Shown in pieces: positions 9,678 through 20,639 of a stretch of 59,758 nt of DNA. This DNA is from Agmasoma carcini (nom. nud.). Lineage: Eukaryota > Microsporidia > Thelohaniidae. The stretch lies in assembly GCA_029232285.1 (NCBI GenBank), contig JAOXFI010000026.1:1-59758 (forward strand). The letters are read 5' to 3'. The notes under the pieces are model-generated. The model was not told the origin of the DNA. It searched no databases and saw only the letters and a list, made by a program, of their open reading frames with translations. The number at the start of each line of letters is the position of its first letter. Position 1 is the first letter of the stretch. A program made the position numbers and the translations under genes.

Positions 9678-11213
9678 ATGCCTATAAGAGGATTCGATTG
9701 TTATAGCACTTCTCGCAAAACACCTTTATCTGTTCTAAACGACACTACAGTCGCAATAGATGCCTTTTGGTACTTAAAGAAGTACCTACCAGTCTCTGAT
9801 AACTCAACACTACGCACTGGGTATGACTACAACCAATTTCTCTCCCCTTTGATTAATCTCTCAAAGAAATCTCATATCATTTGGATTTGGGATGGTATCA
9901 CAGTTAATAGTTCAGATACACTATCCAATATACTAAACTTCGCTTCAAAGAACAATAGTGACGATAATTTTACCACAAATATTGATAACCTCGAAAAGCA
10001 GAGTCTAGGCATCAAACTCTCAAGAGACACCCTTACCAAAAGCTATAACAAAATCTATAATAATAGCTCTTATAAGTATCCTCTGAACAAAGAAGTTCAT
10101 GTCATTCCCATCACTAACATACTTAGAAAACATGGTATATCAGTTGTAAGGGCTCCTTATCATGCCTCAGCTCAATCTGTATACTTTATTAAGGAAAGAA
10201 GTGCAAATTATATCTTTGCCAAGACCGATGCCTTCCTATTCAAGGAATGTAGAAAAATTATTTATGATTTTTCGTTTAACGATAATTCTTTTGTTTATAT
10301 TGACAAGCATGAAATTTTAAAGGAAAATAAAATTGATTTTAAAAGTTTTATGAAGCTTGGGATTCTATCTGGATGCGAATACATTGGTACGTATGCCCAA
10401 ATAGCAGATACTTTCGATGTAAGTAAAGTTTTTGATCTTCAAAAGAAAAATATTTTTGAAGAATCAATAGAGACCGAATACATAGAAAATTACTGTAAAG
10501 CTTTTGTTTATTTTATATATCATCCTGTGATGAAGCTTAATGGCTGTGTAGAGCCTTTGGAGACTGAGGATGTACCAAATGATCTAGAGTCAGTGTTTGG
10601 AATAAGATTTTCTGATTTTATATATGAAAATTTATTTCAATGTAAAATATCTCCGGTCATGTTAAATATGATCAAGAATTATAGAGATTTGTATGAGATA
10701 GATATTGAAAAAGAGCTTGAATTGTTAGATTTTACTGGAGATGCAGCCCTTAACGAAGTATTAAGGGTGTTTGTTAAGTATTTAAGTGGTGATGGTGTAG
10801 ATAAGCATGAAATATTTGTCTCATCTGTGCTTAAGAATGCTTTTAAGATCAATACAGAGTTTGATGATAATTTTAAAAGACCACACCAAGCAGCTTTTAC
10901 AATAATTTGTGATTTTTTTGAAGATGAATATAGAGGAGAAGTATTGAAGCTTTTGTCTAATAAAGCTTCTAAGGCAGTAAAGTTTACTGAAAAGGGTTTA
11001 AATTTATACTTTTGGATGCATTATTACTTGCTTTTGCTATCAGAGCTTTCCTATCTTGTTTCTGAGTTCTCATCTTCTGAGAATGATATTAAATTTAGCT
11101 ATGGATATGACGATTTGATGGGGTCACTTGAAGATAAAAATTCAATTATAAATTTTATTGAAAAGTATTTGCCTGAAAAGACATCAAAAAAATATCTAGA
11201 AATATTAAAATAG
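9678..11213 (+). CDS. MKT1: Mkt1-like XPG/FEN-fold protein
   Basis: A 511-residue protein of the Rad2/XPG fold. The N-terminus MPIRGFDCY... followed by VAIDAFWYLKKYL corresponds to XPG-N. A second block (residues ~155-240) with RAPYHASAQSVYFI, an aspartate-poor FAKTDAFLF and GILSGCEYIGTYAQI corresponds to XPG-I and the helix-hairpin part. Replacement of most catalytic acids and the long helical C-terminal half fit Mkt1, a post-transcriptional regulator that works with Pbp1 on mRNAs, rather than an active FEN1 or Exo1. The start ATG follows AAAATTTTATCC. FEN1/EXO1 paralogues are less likely because the acidic metal ligands are missing. Confidence 0.65.
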   Translation: MPIRGFDCYSTSRKTPLSVLNDTTVAIDAFWYLKKYLPVSDNSTLRTGYDYNQFLSPLINLSKKSHIIWIWDGITVNSSDTLSNILNFASKNNSDDNFTTNIDNLEKQSLGIKLSRDTLTKSYNKIYNNSSYKYPLNKEVHVIPITNILRKHGISVVRAPYHASAQSVYFIKERSANYIFAKTDAFLFKECRKIIYDFSFNDNSFVYIDKHEILKENKIDFKSFMKLGILSGCEYIGTYAQIADTFDVSKVFDLQKKNIFEESIETEYIENYCKAFVYFIYHPVMKLNGCVEPLETEDVPNDLESVFGIRFSDFIYENLFQCKISPVMLNMIKNYRDLYEIDIEKELELLDFTGDAALNEVLRVFVKYLSGDGVDKHEIFVSSVLKNAFKINTEFDDNFKRPHQAAFTIICDFFEDEYRGEVLKLLSNKASKAVKFTEKGLNLYFWMHYYLLLLSELSYLVSEFSSSENDIKFSYGYDDLMGSLEDKNSIINFIEKYLPEKTSKKYLEILK

Positions 11214-11668
11214 TTTAAATTTTTGTTATTTTTATAAAATATGGGTTGGGTAGGTGCGTAGGGTTTGTTTATTTATATTTTTTAATCTTTCAAGTGAATA
11301 ATAGCATTTTTTAATTTTTACAGTTTATTACTAAAATATGATCTTATAATCTATATCATTGATTTTAAGATAAATTTACAATATTTTTATTACAACAATC
11401 AACTTAAAAGAACTAAAAAAATAATCAAATAAAAATTTTCAAATTGAAACAAAATCCTTCTAGAAAAAAAATCAAAAACATACAAAATTATTTTTTATAA
11501 AACTTTATTTATACAAATTTTATTACTTATCAGTTTAAAAACAAAATTATTAAAATTATATCACTAACTCTCCCCCTTTAAAACAATCTGAAACTTTATA
11601 AATAAATTATATTTTAAATTCTCATTCCTTTTCTATTGTTTATAAAAAAATTTTCAAAATATTCCTCG
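11214..11668. other. Intergenic with CCCCC box upstream of RTF1
   Basis: AT-rich. CTCCCCCTTTA at 11570-11580 and AAAAAAATTTTC at 11643 on are the only notable elements, both probably belonging to the Rtf1 promoter. Confidence 0.45.
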
Positions 11669-12466
11669 ATGAAACCATACAATGAATACAACAAAGAAAG
11701 TCTTTTCTTGGATAAAAACGACAAACAAACTTTGTTGTCAATGCCCGAAACAGAGCGCGAGAGAATACTCTACAAACGTTATGAAAGAGTATGTAGAATA
11801 GAAGGGAAAAAGGATTTGGAAGAGGAGTTTTCTACTAACATTAAGTTCGAAGATATTGATTTTATAGTATCAAGAGATTTGATTATGAATGCTGCTTATA
11901 GGCCAAACTTGAACTTTCTAAAGGGTGCATTCATAAGGGTCAGACTTGAATCAGATTATTACATAGCAAGAATAATTGATATCAATAAGTCTAAAAAACC
12001 ATATAAATACAACAATAAACATTACAATCTTGCCTTTAGCATCTCCTTGGGTAAGAAAATAATAAAAAACTTCATACCTCTCAACTGTAGCAGCAAACAG
12101 ATGAACCATGAGGAGTTTGATAGATTTGTGAAAGGTTTTAAGATAGACAATGTGGATAGACTTAAGGATCAACATAGAAGAATATGTAAAGAATTGAAGA
12201 GATCATTAACTGTTGAAGAGATAAATGAGGTTGTTATGAAGAAGAAAGATCTTAATGATGTTAGAAAGTCAAGAGCTCTCCTGCAGATGGAATATATCAG
12301 AAAGAGGAATGAATATATAGAAAAGAATGACAAGGTTGAAGCTCAAAGGTGGCAGAAGATGTTGGAAGAATTAGAAGATGAAGAATTTTCTGAAATTATT
12401 GAAAAGAAGGAGAAGGAGCAGCAACAAGCCAAGGAAAGGGTTAACGCTAGAAACCCAAATAAATAA
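11669..12466 (+). CDS. RTF1: Rtf1-like Plus3-domain transcription elongation factor
   Basis: A 265-residue protein beginning at the ATG at 11669; an upstream TTG would add 11 residues but the local AAAAAAATTTTC signal sits before this ATG. LLSMPETERERILYKRYERV (residues ~23-42) is the segment before the Plus3 domain in Rtf1. The Plus3 core follows (~58-160), with ...FLKGAFIRVRLESDYYIARI.... The C-terminus is a long charged helix and coiled coil ending Glu/Lys-rich. Rtf1 belongs to or assists the Paf1 complex, binds Spt5 and promotes H2B ubiquitination. The protein is shorter than yeast Rtf1 (558 aa), as expected in microsporidia, and seems to keep mainly the Plus3 core. Confidence 0.8.
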   Translation: MKPYNEYNKESLFLDKNDKQTLLSMPETERERILYKRYERVCRIEGKKDLEEEFSTNIKFEDIDFIVSRDLIMNAAYRPNLNFLKGAFIRVRLESDYYIARIIDINKSKKPYKYNNKHYNLAFSISLGKKIIKNFIPLNCSSKQMNHEEFDRFVKGFKIDNVDRLKDQHRRICKELKRSLTVEEINEVVMKKKDLNDVRKSRALLQMEYIRKRNEYIEKNDKVEAQRWQKMLEELEDEEFSEIIEKKEKEQQQAKERVNARNPNK

Positions 12467-12499
12467 AATGTTGTTATACCTTTAAGAAAGTCATAAGTG

Positions 12500-12765
12500 A
12501 TCTTTACCTGGATAGAGGAGTATTTATTAAAAGGTTAATGATTACCCTTTTAATAAATACGCAAAGGTACCCCCAACACCTGTTCTATAAAAGAGAAAAC
12601 TCTCCTGTGCAGTCAAAGGGTAGCCATCACCTTTTCAATGAATACGTGCAAGCACGCCCATCTGGTTGATACAACAGAGTATTCCTTTTGCATAGTCAAA
12701 GGGTAACGGTAACCATCACCCCCTATCAAGAAAGACGAACGTCAGTACTACACATGAAGAATCAC
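12500..12765 (+). repeat. Relatively GC-rich structured island: ~95-bp repeat plus hairpins
   Basis: Two diverged units share CTTTT-AAT-AATACG...CCCA...AGAG...AGTCAAAGGGTA, and a third start (AAGGGTAACGGTAACC) follows. Strong inverted repeats are visible: GTATTTATTAAAAGG (12518 on) pairs with CCTTTTAATAAATAC (12546 on), and GAGA/TCTC flanks AAAAC near 12590. The GC content is far above the surroundings. No ORF. It could be a structured RNA gene or a repeat; no known family was recognised. Confidence 0.5.
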
Positions 12766-12896
12766 TTCACGGCAAAAGGTCATATTAAATACCACCATCA
12801 AAGTCAAAAAAACAATATAAAAATCATACTTTTGACTAATATTTAAAAATAATCATAAAAATGCTTAACCTTAAGCAAATTGTCAAAATTTTTAAT

Positions 12897-13082
12897 TTAT
12901 TCATCACTATCTGTTGCGCTATCATCATCTGAACCAGTGGTTGAATCATATGTGGTTGAGTCTGAGTCAGTAGAGCTACTGTTATCTTCATCTAGAGAGA
13001 CTGAGGTGGTTTCAGTTGTGTCATCTGAATTATCTGTTAAGTTTGAGCTGCTTAACTCTTGTTTATCTGAGTCCTTAGACAT
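12897..13082 (-). CDS. Acidic Ser/Asp/Thr-rich micro-protein, 61 aa
   Basis: MSKDSDKQEL followed by an almost unbroken Ser/Thr/Asp/Glu sequence to the stop. It has no membrane segment and resembles a low-complexity acidic tail or a CK2-substrate-like protein. The upstream TTTAAATTTTTTTAAAATTAAAAGTCC-type context fits the local start signal. It is divergent from the gene at 13149 with only 66 bp between starts. The opposite strand also stays open (12880-13092), as expected for such composition, so this is a moderate call. Confidence 0.4.
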   Translation of the reverse strand: MSKDSDKQELSSSNLTDNSDDTTETTSVSLDEDNSSSTDSDSTTYDSTTGSDDDSATDSDE

Positions 13083-13148
13083 GGACTTTTAATTTTAAAA
13101 AAATTTAAACAAAAATAATTCTAGAAAAAAATAAAAAAAAATAATTCT

Positions 13149-13832
13149 ATGTTTATAGTTTTATATGGAATAGTTAAGATGTTTGATGTAGGGTCATATC
13201 TTTATAATCCATTAGATCCTGAAATGGATTATAGTTTTGGATCATATTGGACATATTTGATACCTAAAAGGTACTTTTATCTGCTATGTGTGGTATGTGA
13301 GTGTGCGGTAGCTAGAAAGGTTAATGATATTAAGTATTACTACCTCTCTTTGTTTACACCCTTGGATATAGCATCAGTTGAGAACTTTATAATCTATTGC
13401 TGCCCTTCTCTTAATGTTGTATTACCACTTTTTTCACCCTTTTATATTGTAGTAAGTGATTTTTATATTTTGACTAAAGATCTTTATAATATAAGTATGA
13501 ATGGATTTTGGTATGGAATGATGCATTTGTATGATGAAAGAGCTTTAATGTTTAACAAAAAGGTTTTGTTTGTGATTTCAAGTGTATTATTTAAGAATGA
13601 AGCAAGATTGGTCTACATATTTAAGGAAAGGACCAGCTTTAAGAATTATCTACCAATAATTGTTAAGAGTGAGTATTTTGCCTTTTTTTACTGTCTTTAT
13701 TTTATATTTCAGTATTTAATGTACATGATAAACACTGGTGATAGAGTTAATACTAATTTTATCAATCATATAACTTTATTGTTTAGTATTTTGTATATTA
13801 TTGGGTTAAAGACAAAAAAATTAAATAAATAA
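13149..13832 (+). CDS. Polytopic membrane protein, unknown, 227 aa
   Basis: Not recognised. About four or five hydrophobic helices are visible (residues ~40-55, ~85-105, ~170-190, ~205-220), with aromatic-rich loops (DYSFGSYWTYLIPKRYFYLL). The chosen ATG is the first in frame. A second Met at residue 11 is an alternative, because no AAATTT signal is obvious. It lies divergent from the acidic micro-protein. It could be an ER or Golgi membrane protein; no catalytic motif is seen. Confidence 0.6.
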   Translation: MFIVLYGIVKMFDVGSYLYNPLDPEMDYSFGSYWTYLIPKRYFYLLCVVCECAVARKVNDIKYYYLSLFTPLDIASVENFIIYCCPSLNVVLPLFSPFYIVVSDFYILTKDLYNISMNGFWYGMMHLYDERALMFNKKVLFVISSVLFKNEARLVYIFKERTSFKNYLPIIVKSEYFAFFYCLYFIFQYLMYMINTGDRVNTNFINHITLLFSILYIIGLKTKKLNK

Positions 13833-14053
13833 ATAAATGATTTTAATAAATTAGTTATTTTAAATAGAATAATATATTTATATCACTTAATATAAGGCAA
13901 TAGATCTACTTTATATTAAGACTTAAATACTTTGTGATTGATATATGTCAAACAAATAACTTATATAATATAATATTTATTATTTTTAATTATATAGAAT
14001 ATTATATAAGTAAATTTGTATATAATAAAACATTATTTATTATATTTTTATAA

Positions 14054-14085
14054 TTTAGCTAAAAGGTAGTAGGTTCGATTCTTGA
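14054..14085 (+). other. A-box/B-box-like tandem without anticodon arm
   Basis: TTTAGCTAAAAGGTAGTAGG is followed directly by TTCGATTCTTG. The first part resembles a tRNA D-arm/A box and the second a T-loop/B box, with only a few bases in between. This is not a tRNA; a Pol III relic or TFIIIC-binding site is possible. Confidence 0.3.
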
Positions 14086-14161
14086 TGATTAACATTTTTA
14101 AATTTATTATTTTAGAGTTGTTAAATTAAAAAATATAATAAAATCTTATAAAACAAAAGCT

Positions 14162-14779
14162 TTAATCATATCTTCCACGTATTGTTCTCTTTCTTCTTCC
14201 TTCCTTTCCAAGAACAACAGCTTCAGCTCCCCATCCTGATAAGGCATTTCTTCCACAAGAATTAACCATTGCTTGAACTGAACTCAAAAATAAATCATCC
14301 TCATTCATATTTTCCTTATAAATTGATTCACAGAATCCTGATATTGAATCAGAAGCTGTTCCTATAGTAACAAAGTTAGAAGGTTCGGTTTTAGCACCCA
14401 GACAGTCCATAGAGCATATTGTAGGTTTAGAATCTTTATTTAGACCACCAACAGCAACAGAAACTATATAAGGTGATGTTCTTTTCTCATAAAGAGATGC
14501 AGCAACCAGATCAACGAATGGTTGAGGCTCTATTTCCTTGTTTTCACTTAGTTTATACAAATCAACCCTCATTTGAAGAGTTTTAACAAGTTTTTGAATA
14601 TCAGGTAAGAAACCTTGAAGTCCAATAAAAATTCTATCCGTGATTTTGAATATTTTAGGGAATGAATCTTGCACAACAATGTTGCCACTGTTTAGTTGTA
14701 GATCAGATACGACACAAAGGCTGTCCTTACCTACCATCATTAAGACAGATCCACCGTAGTGAGTTGAAACATCTGACAT
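14162..14779 (-). CDS. PUP3: 20S proteasome beta-3 subunit
   Basis: A 205-residue Ntn-fold protein. After a short N-terminus it reads YGGSVLMMVGKDSLCVVSDLQL, where the catalytic Thr of active beta subunits is replaced, as in beta-3. Further beta-3 landmarks are FIGLQGFLPDIQ, PYIVSVAVGGL, ICSMDCLGA, GTASDSISGFCE and ALSGWGAEAVV. The length matches Pup3 (205 aa in yeast). It is a structural subunit of the 20S core and not itself active. The start is TAAAAATTTACC-ATG, an excellent match to the local signal. Confidence 0.93.
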   Translation of the reverse strand: MSDVSTHYGGSVLMMVGKDSLCVVSDLQLNSGNIVVQDSFPKIFKITDRIFIGLQGFLPDIQKLVKTLQMRVDLYKLSENKEIEPQPFVDLVAASLYEKRTSPYIVSVAVGGLNKDSKPTICSMDCLGAKTEPSNFVTIGTASDSISGFCESIYKENMNEDDLFLSSVQAMVNSCGRNALSGWGAEAVVLGKEGRRKRTIRGRYD

Positions 14780-14790
14780 GGTAAATTTTT
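14780..14790 (-). promoter_or_regulatory. AAATTT-type start signal of PUP3
   Basis: AAAAATTTACC abuts the ATG on the minus strand. Confidence 0.6.
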
Positions 14791-14934
14791 ATAAATTTGT
14801 TTATAACTAAAAAAATATGTAAAATATTAAGAAATGTGTTAATATTGGCTTTAGATCAGTTAAAAATAATTATTGTTGGTATTTAGTGTAAGGTTGTTAT
14901 TATTTATGAAGATTAATAAATTATTGTAATATTA

Positions 14935-15085
14935 TTTAACAATGGTTATAATTTAACAAGGTCATATTAACAAGCTCATATTAACAAGGTCATATTAACA
15001 ATGGTCATATTATTATTGTACTAATATTAAACAGTGATCATAATTAACAAGCTCATATTAGCAATATTCATATTATTATTGTACT
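14935..15085. repeat. Imperfect 18-20-bp repeats (AACAAGGTCATATT)
   Basis: Several copies of AACAAG[GC]TCATATT, some with AACAATGGTCATATT, in a gene-free spacer. Confidence 0.6.
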
Positions 15086-15313
15086 AATATTTAACAATAG
15101 ACATATAATATTAATATAAAATATTTTTATATAAAATAAATATAACTTTTGATAAAATTATTTATATTTGTATAGAATTGAAGTATGTGTGCTAATATAT
15201 GATAAAGTAACATTATTAATGATTAGAAGTGTTGAAGTAACAATAATTGGTGTTCATCTCCATCACTTAATGTCATTTATGAAATATTACTAAAAATATT
15301 AATACAACCGCTT

Positions 15314-15820
15314 TTAAATTACAAAAGTTGCAAAAATGTTACCAATACTTCTTTTTTGATGTTCTTTGTCTTTTGGTAAAGCTGTATTTTTTTTTTGAAA
15401 GGTTTCCTCTTTTGGATTGCTAAGAATAATTGAATTCGTATTTACTTCAATGATCTGATTTGTAGTTGGTTCAAGTGGTGGTTTTGTACAACCTTCAGTA
15501 ATATTTGTCATCGTTTCTTGTCTAACGACTGAATTTGTATTTGATTCAGTAGACGGTGTATTTGATTCAGTAGACAGTGAAATTGATTCAGTAGACAGTG
15601 AAATTGATTCAGTAGATGAATTTATTACTTCTCCAACACTCTCATTCCTGTCTAATTCAAGAAATAGTCTAGAATCCACCTTTTTTACTGATTTAGCAGT
15701 TGAATAATCCTTTGCTTTATTGTTATTGTATTTATTTCTAACTAAAAATACACCAAACATCATTAATATTATAATTATGACACATAAGATTTTCTTGACT
15801 TTCACCTTTTGCTCTCTCAT
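15314..15820 (-). CDS. Signal-anchor protein with Ser/Thr/Glu repeats, 168 aa
   Basis: A short basic N-terminus is followed by one strong membrane segment (residues ~11-27, ILCVIIIILMMFGVFLV), consistent with a signal anchor or an uncleaved signal peptide. The middle contains a short tandem repeat of STESISL/STESNTP (residues ~68-95) encoded by near-identical 24-30 bp DNA units. The remainder is rich in Thr, Asn and Glu with a predicted disordered character. Such proteins in microsporidia are candidates for secreted or spore-surface proteins, but the function is not known. The DNA repeats are probably variable in number. Confidence 0.6.
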   Translation of the reverse strand: MREQKVKVKKILCVIIIILMMFGVFLVRNKYNNNKAKDYSTAKSVKKVDSRLFLELDRNESVGEVINSSTESISLSTESISLSTESNTPSTESNTNSVVRQETMTNITEGCTKPPLEPTTNQIIEVNTNSIILSNPKEETFQKKNTALPKDKEHQKRSIGNIFATFVI

Positions 15821-18800
15821 GGATTATTTTTTTATCAGAATTTAAATATCTAAAAATTTCATTTTTTTACTTTTTTTATAGTAAAGGATATGGTTTCAAC
15901 CTGTTTTAACATATTTAAATTACTTAAGATATTTATTGGATGAGATTTAATCAATTAAGTTGCTTCTAAATAAATATATTCAAGTGTAATTGCTATTTTT
16001 AATATTTTAAAAATATGACAATTTAATTTTAGATATCCAAATTGTAAAAATTGAATGTTCATATATTTGACGTGTTATAAATTTATAAAGGTTTTAATAT
16101 ATTAATGAAATATTTGCTATTAATATGTAAAATTTACGATTTTATGTGTCTTAGCTTATCAAAGTTATTAATTATGACTGATTTATTAAATATGAGTAGT
16201 AAATCATTAAATATTTTTACTTATAATATATTATTAATAATATAAATAAATATTACCATTAACAATATATTATTAATAATATAAATGAATATTACCATTA
16301 ACAATATATTATTAGTAAACTTTTATGATAGATGAATCATTATTAAAATCTTTATAAAATTTAATACTTCTGTAGAATTAGTATTTAGCTCTTAATGTTC
16401 TATTTTGATATTATATAATCATTAAAATATACAAAATTAGATCAAATCTTTATTTATATTTGTAAAAATAGTCACACTCTATAATTAATGTATGTTTTTT
16501 ATTATAATTATTAATTTATCAAATACCACACGGGTAAACTGCCTTCAGAAAAGCAAAAAGTTAATTTTAAGTGATTTAAAAATATGTTCAACAATTATTA
16601 TATAAAATAATAATACAAGGTGGGTCAATTAGATAAGGAACAGAAACTAAACACATTAACAACATATTCATAACAATAAAATACTTTATTAAACAGGAAA
16701 ATATAATTTTACAAAATACCAAAAAATTTGTTTTAAGACTAGAAATATTAATTAAAAAACTGAATATTTAAACATATAATTATATTAATGGTCTTTTTGA
16801 CCACCTATTTTATGTAAACATGTTTCAAATCGACAAGGGTCAAATTTTCTATATGAGAAATCGGTGTAAAAATCTGGTCAAAAGATCTATTGCATAAGAT
16901 CACCCTAGAAAATATGAAAATTATGAAAATAGTAATAAAAACTTTACACGAGATGCAAAAAATAATAATTGAAGACGAATCAAAAGTCAGTGTTCGTGAT
17001 GAAAGTGTGTGCCTTTTTATATAAAAAATACTTTAGATGTGTTTATATCTCTTCTAAGCCAAAATTATTAAATTTGTAAATAAGTATTAGCCAAACAATT
17101 GCAAAAAAAGATGGACTTATGTTTTTGATACGATATTTTTATTAAAGTTTCTTTAGCATCTATAATGACTCTAAGTGGCAAAAGTGTAAATTGAAAACGA
17201 AAACAATCACCTATAAATAAAATTGTTAAATTTGGTAAAAATAAAAAAAAAGGTGTTGAAAAACCAGTTTAAAAATGTAACATTAAAGACTCTATATTAT
17301 ACTCAAATATTGTTTAATAAATAAAACGAGAGAGCGAGAAAATACCAAAATACCAAAATACCAAAATTTCAAAATTTCAAATCCTAACAAGACAATAAAT
17401 ACCGTAAAAATAAGATAATTTGACTTTTTTTGAATATAAAGATGGTGTATTAGAATGGCCTTTATAGAGCCCAGGTTCCACCCTTATATAACATCTATGG
17501 GTTTATTTAAATCAAAAATTAAGAAAATGATATTTTTGAAAACGAGGCGCATTTAATAACAAAAATTAGTTAGATCCAGTATATTTTGTAGAACATCAGA
17601 AGATTCCATAAATAATATAATTAAAGAAGTTGTACTGACAAAGACGTATATATTATATTGAATAAATGCAACCGCTTTTATTGATTTTTGATTAAAAATT
17701 ATCAAAATAAATGGTAAGCTAAAAAATCAGTGAATAATCATATGATTAAAAATAAATTTTAAGAATGTATTGTATAAATTTACAGAAAATATTCTTAAAT
17801 CAATTATATTTTATTTCATATGTAAATTTTATTTTCTAATAAATATCAAAAAATGAACAATATTTTTAAGTATATTTATTAATATAATCATCTGTTTAAA
17901 TCCTAACCTATCTAGAAGGTATTTGTGTGATTTTAAATTCTGTTGTTTATTTCTCTTTATATAATTGACCTTAAAATGTATAATATCAGCATAAGCAACT
18001 ATTGATTTAATGTTAAAGATATGATTAAAGGCTATCAATCTATCTATAACCCAAAAATCAAAACCGAAAGCTTTATATAGCAGACTATAAGATTACTATT
18101 TCTTCTACCTATAAAATGTGTTATTTTCATTATTAAATTATCTTAAATACATTTAATAGACAATTGATTTCTCTATTACATAAATTTACACCCATAGAAC
18201 GTGTTTGTTATAAGTCTTAAGACAAAATTATTATTGTATGCTACAAATGGTTTAATAATGTTCCTTAAATTCAGATTTTAAGGAGATCATCAAATCCTCT
18301 TACGTTTTGAAAGTATAGTTTGTCAAATGGATAAATAAATGTTCCATTATAATTAAAAATATCAGGTGTATAGAATTATAAGGTGGGTATTTTGTATATG
18401 TGATGTTTCTAGAAGATCTTCAAATATTCTTATGTTAATTATTTTCAGGCTCAATTATTAAGCGTGATGAATAGAGATCTTATAATTTAATTCCAGCTAA
18501 TCTTAGTCACCAAATGTTAACCACACATACAATTTTATAAATTCTGATGATAATACTAACACAGAGGCTGTTGAATCACTCTAGAACAAGTTAAAAACGA
18601 CTTAAAGGCCTTATGGGTAACAGTTGTAATAATTTAAATGAGTGGAGTTAAAAGATAACATTGTGTGTTATGATTTCAATCCAATACTTGAATATTTATA
18701 AAAATTTGGTTATGATCCGATATTAAATAACTTATATGATCAATTCATAAATATTATGACTTACCTTTCTTAAGAACGTATACCCTCTCTTAATTATATT

Positions 18801-19880
18801 AATTACCCAATCTCATAATTTTGAAAATATCTTTAACTCCTTAAATTTAAACGTATAGGCTCTGGTCTATCGGGTAGAAATTGAACATTCTTACTATTCT
18901 AGTTTTAGTAACTTAAATATATAATTTTATTGATAGACATATATATCATAAGAACAGTTACTTATAATTGTTCATATTAAAGAAATAGCTGTATTTTATG
19001 ATTTTAACTCAAGTGCTTTAATATATTTTGGTTCATGGTTTAAACAAGCAATATAATATACAAAATATCATTATTTTAAATTTTGTTTATAATTCCACAT
19101 TTACATTTTTGACTTTTTATACCTAATGATTATAATTTTATCTTAACCAGAGATAACTTGGGATGAAAAATCATTGGGAAATATTTTACTTACTCAATTC
19201 GTCTCGGGTGGTGTTGAGACACAAACTAGAGATGGAATGTCGGTAAATTAAAGATTAAAACTAAGTTATTATTGTTCTTTTATACAGACAATGCTCCTAG
19301 GCTGTTGGTATCATATTTATGTAATTATTTAAGGTTTTATGAATATAATTTTGACAAAATGATCTCAATAATGAAAATTTAAGATTTTGGGGAACATTCC
19401 AAATAACACCAATAAAGTGTATTTATTTAATGAAAAACAGATGCAAATCTGTTATCAAGGTAAGTAATGTATAAAAAAACGAAAATTTATATTTTTGACT
19501 GGTATCCGATTTTTCCTAAAAATTATCAATATTAATAAAAACATAATATATCATTATATTTATAAAAAATTGCATTTAAGGGTGTTCGGTTTACCAGTAT
19601 TATTCATAGTGGTCTAACTAAACATAGAGTAATAATATTAATTATTATATCTATATTATTACTTTATGTTTTTTATAAGGTGATAAAATTGAAATCACTT
19701 ATATTAAAATAAGAAGAGGATAATAGCAATAATACACTTATCGTGCTCTTATAAAAGGTTAATTTATTGATAGTGACAAGAAAAATAAAAACAATTACAA
19801 TAAAATGCGGTTCTATAGGTTAATTTATTGATATTTTCTTTGATAGTGACAAGAAAAATAAAAACACTTACAATAGAATG
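15821..19880. other. Long gene-free relic region
   Basis: No intact gene larger than 60-70 codons fits the local start signal. Simple ~37-bp repeats (TATTATTAATAATATAAAT) occur at 16220-16315. A coding-like relic at 19150-19260 reads ITWDEKSLGNILL..FVSGGVETQTRDG before stops appear. Other coding-like stretches (18280-18480) are interrupted by stops in all frames. A duplicated ~65-bp block (GATAGTGACAAGAAAAATAA twice) lies at 19775-19885. It is probably a graveyard of old elements. Confidence 0.45.
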
Positions 19881-19889
19881 CGGTCTAGC

Positions 19890-20065
19890 TAAATATGATG
19901 TTCTATACACGATTACTAGCTTAAGTCTTTAAGATGGTGACCATCTTTAGTTCACAGAGTTAGCAAGATTATATGTATCCCTCATACACATTTTAAGCAC
20001 TAAATTGTTATAGTATAACTAACCATTGCTTACAATGTTACCACTCTGTGAATAATCACAGAATC
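19890..20065 (+). repeat. R1 dispersed repeat, degenerate
   Basis: Shares GTTATAGTATAACTAACCAT and TTACCACTCTGTG with the 3' part of the R1 copy at 46.48-46.52 kb. The core has diverged. Confidence 0.4.
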
Positions 20066-20349
20066 TATTTATATTTTTTACAATCAGATGACGAAACTAA
20101 AATATAAAATATAACTTTTCAAAGCTTTTGATAAATAATTTATATTATTAGATATGATTGTATAAATAAATTAGAATAATAATCATAAGTATTAATAAGT
20201 GAATTCTGAGCGTTTTAATAAGCTTTTTTCACTACTACAATCATTTTCAATTTTTTTATAAAAATTATCCTTTGTGTATTTTTATTTAACATTTAGTGAT
20301 AATATCATAAAATTTAACCGTTTTAATAAGCAGCCAATCAATATTTATT

Positions 20350-20570
20350 AATTAACTGACTAACTAACTGACTGACTGACTAACTGACTAACTGACTAAC
20401 TGACTAACTGACTAACTGACTAACTAACTGACTGACTGACTAACTGACTAACTGACTAACTGACTAACTAACTGACTGACTAACTGACTGACTAACTGAC
20501 TGACTGACTAACTGACTGACTAACTAACTAACTAACTAACTGACTGACCATGACTGACTGACTAACTAAA
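20350..20570. repeat. CTGACTAA minisatellite
   Basis: About 220 bp of ACTGACTAACTGACT/ACTAACTAACTGACTGA mixtures with 4-bp (CTGA/CTAA) periodicity, ending ~70 bp upstream of the P5A ATPase start. Likely hypervariable. Confidence 0.9.
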
Positions 20571-20639
20571 AAATTTTATATAAATATTATATTATAATAT
20601 TTAAGTTTTATATGTTTGTGATAAAAAATTTTCCCAACA

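Noticed and set aside
12880..13092. Plus-strand Ser/Val-rich frame opposite the acidic micro-protein
   Set aside because: Mirror of the Ser/Asp repeats; the minus-strand frame has the better start context.
17829..18038. 69-codon minus-strand frame
   Set aside because: No start signal, in a relic region, composition like random AT-rich DNA.
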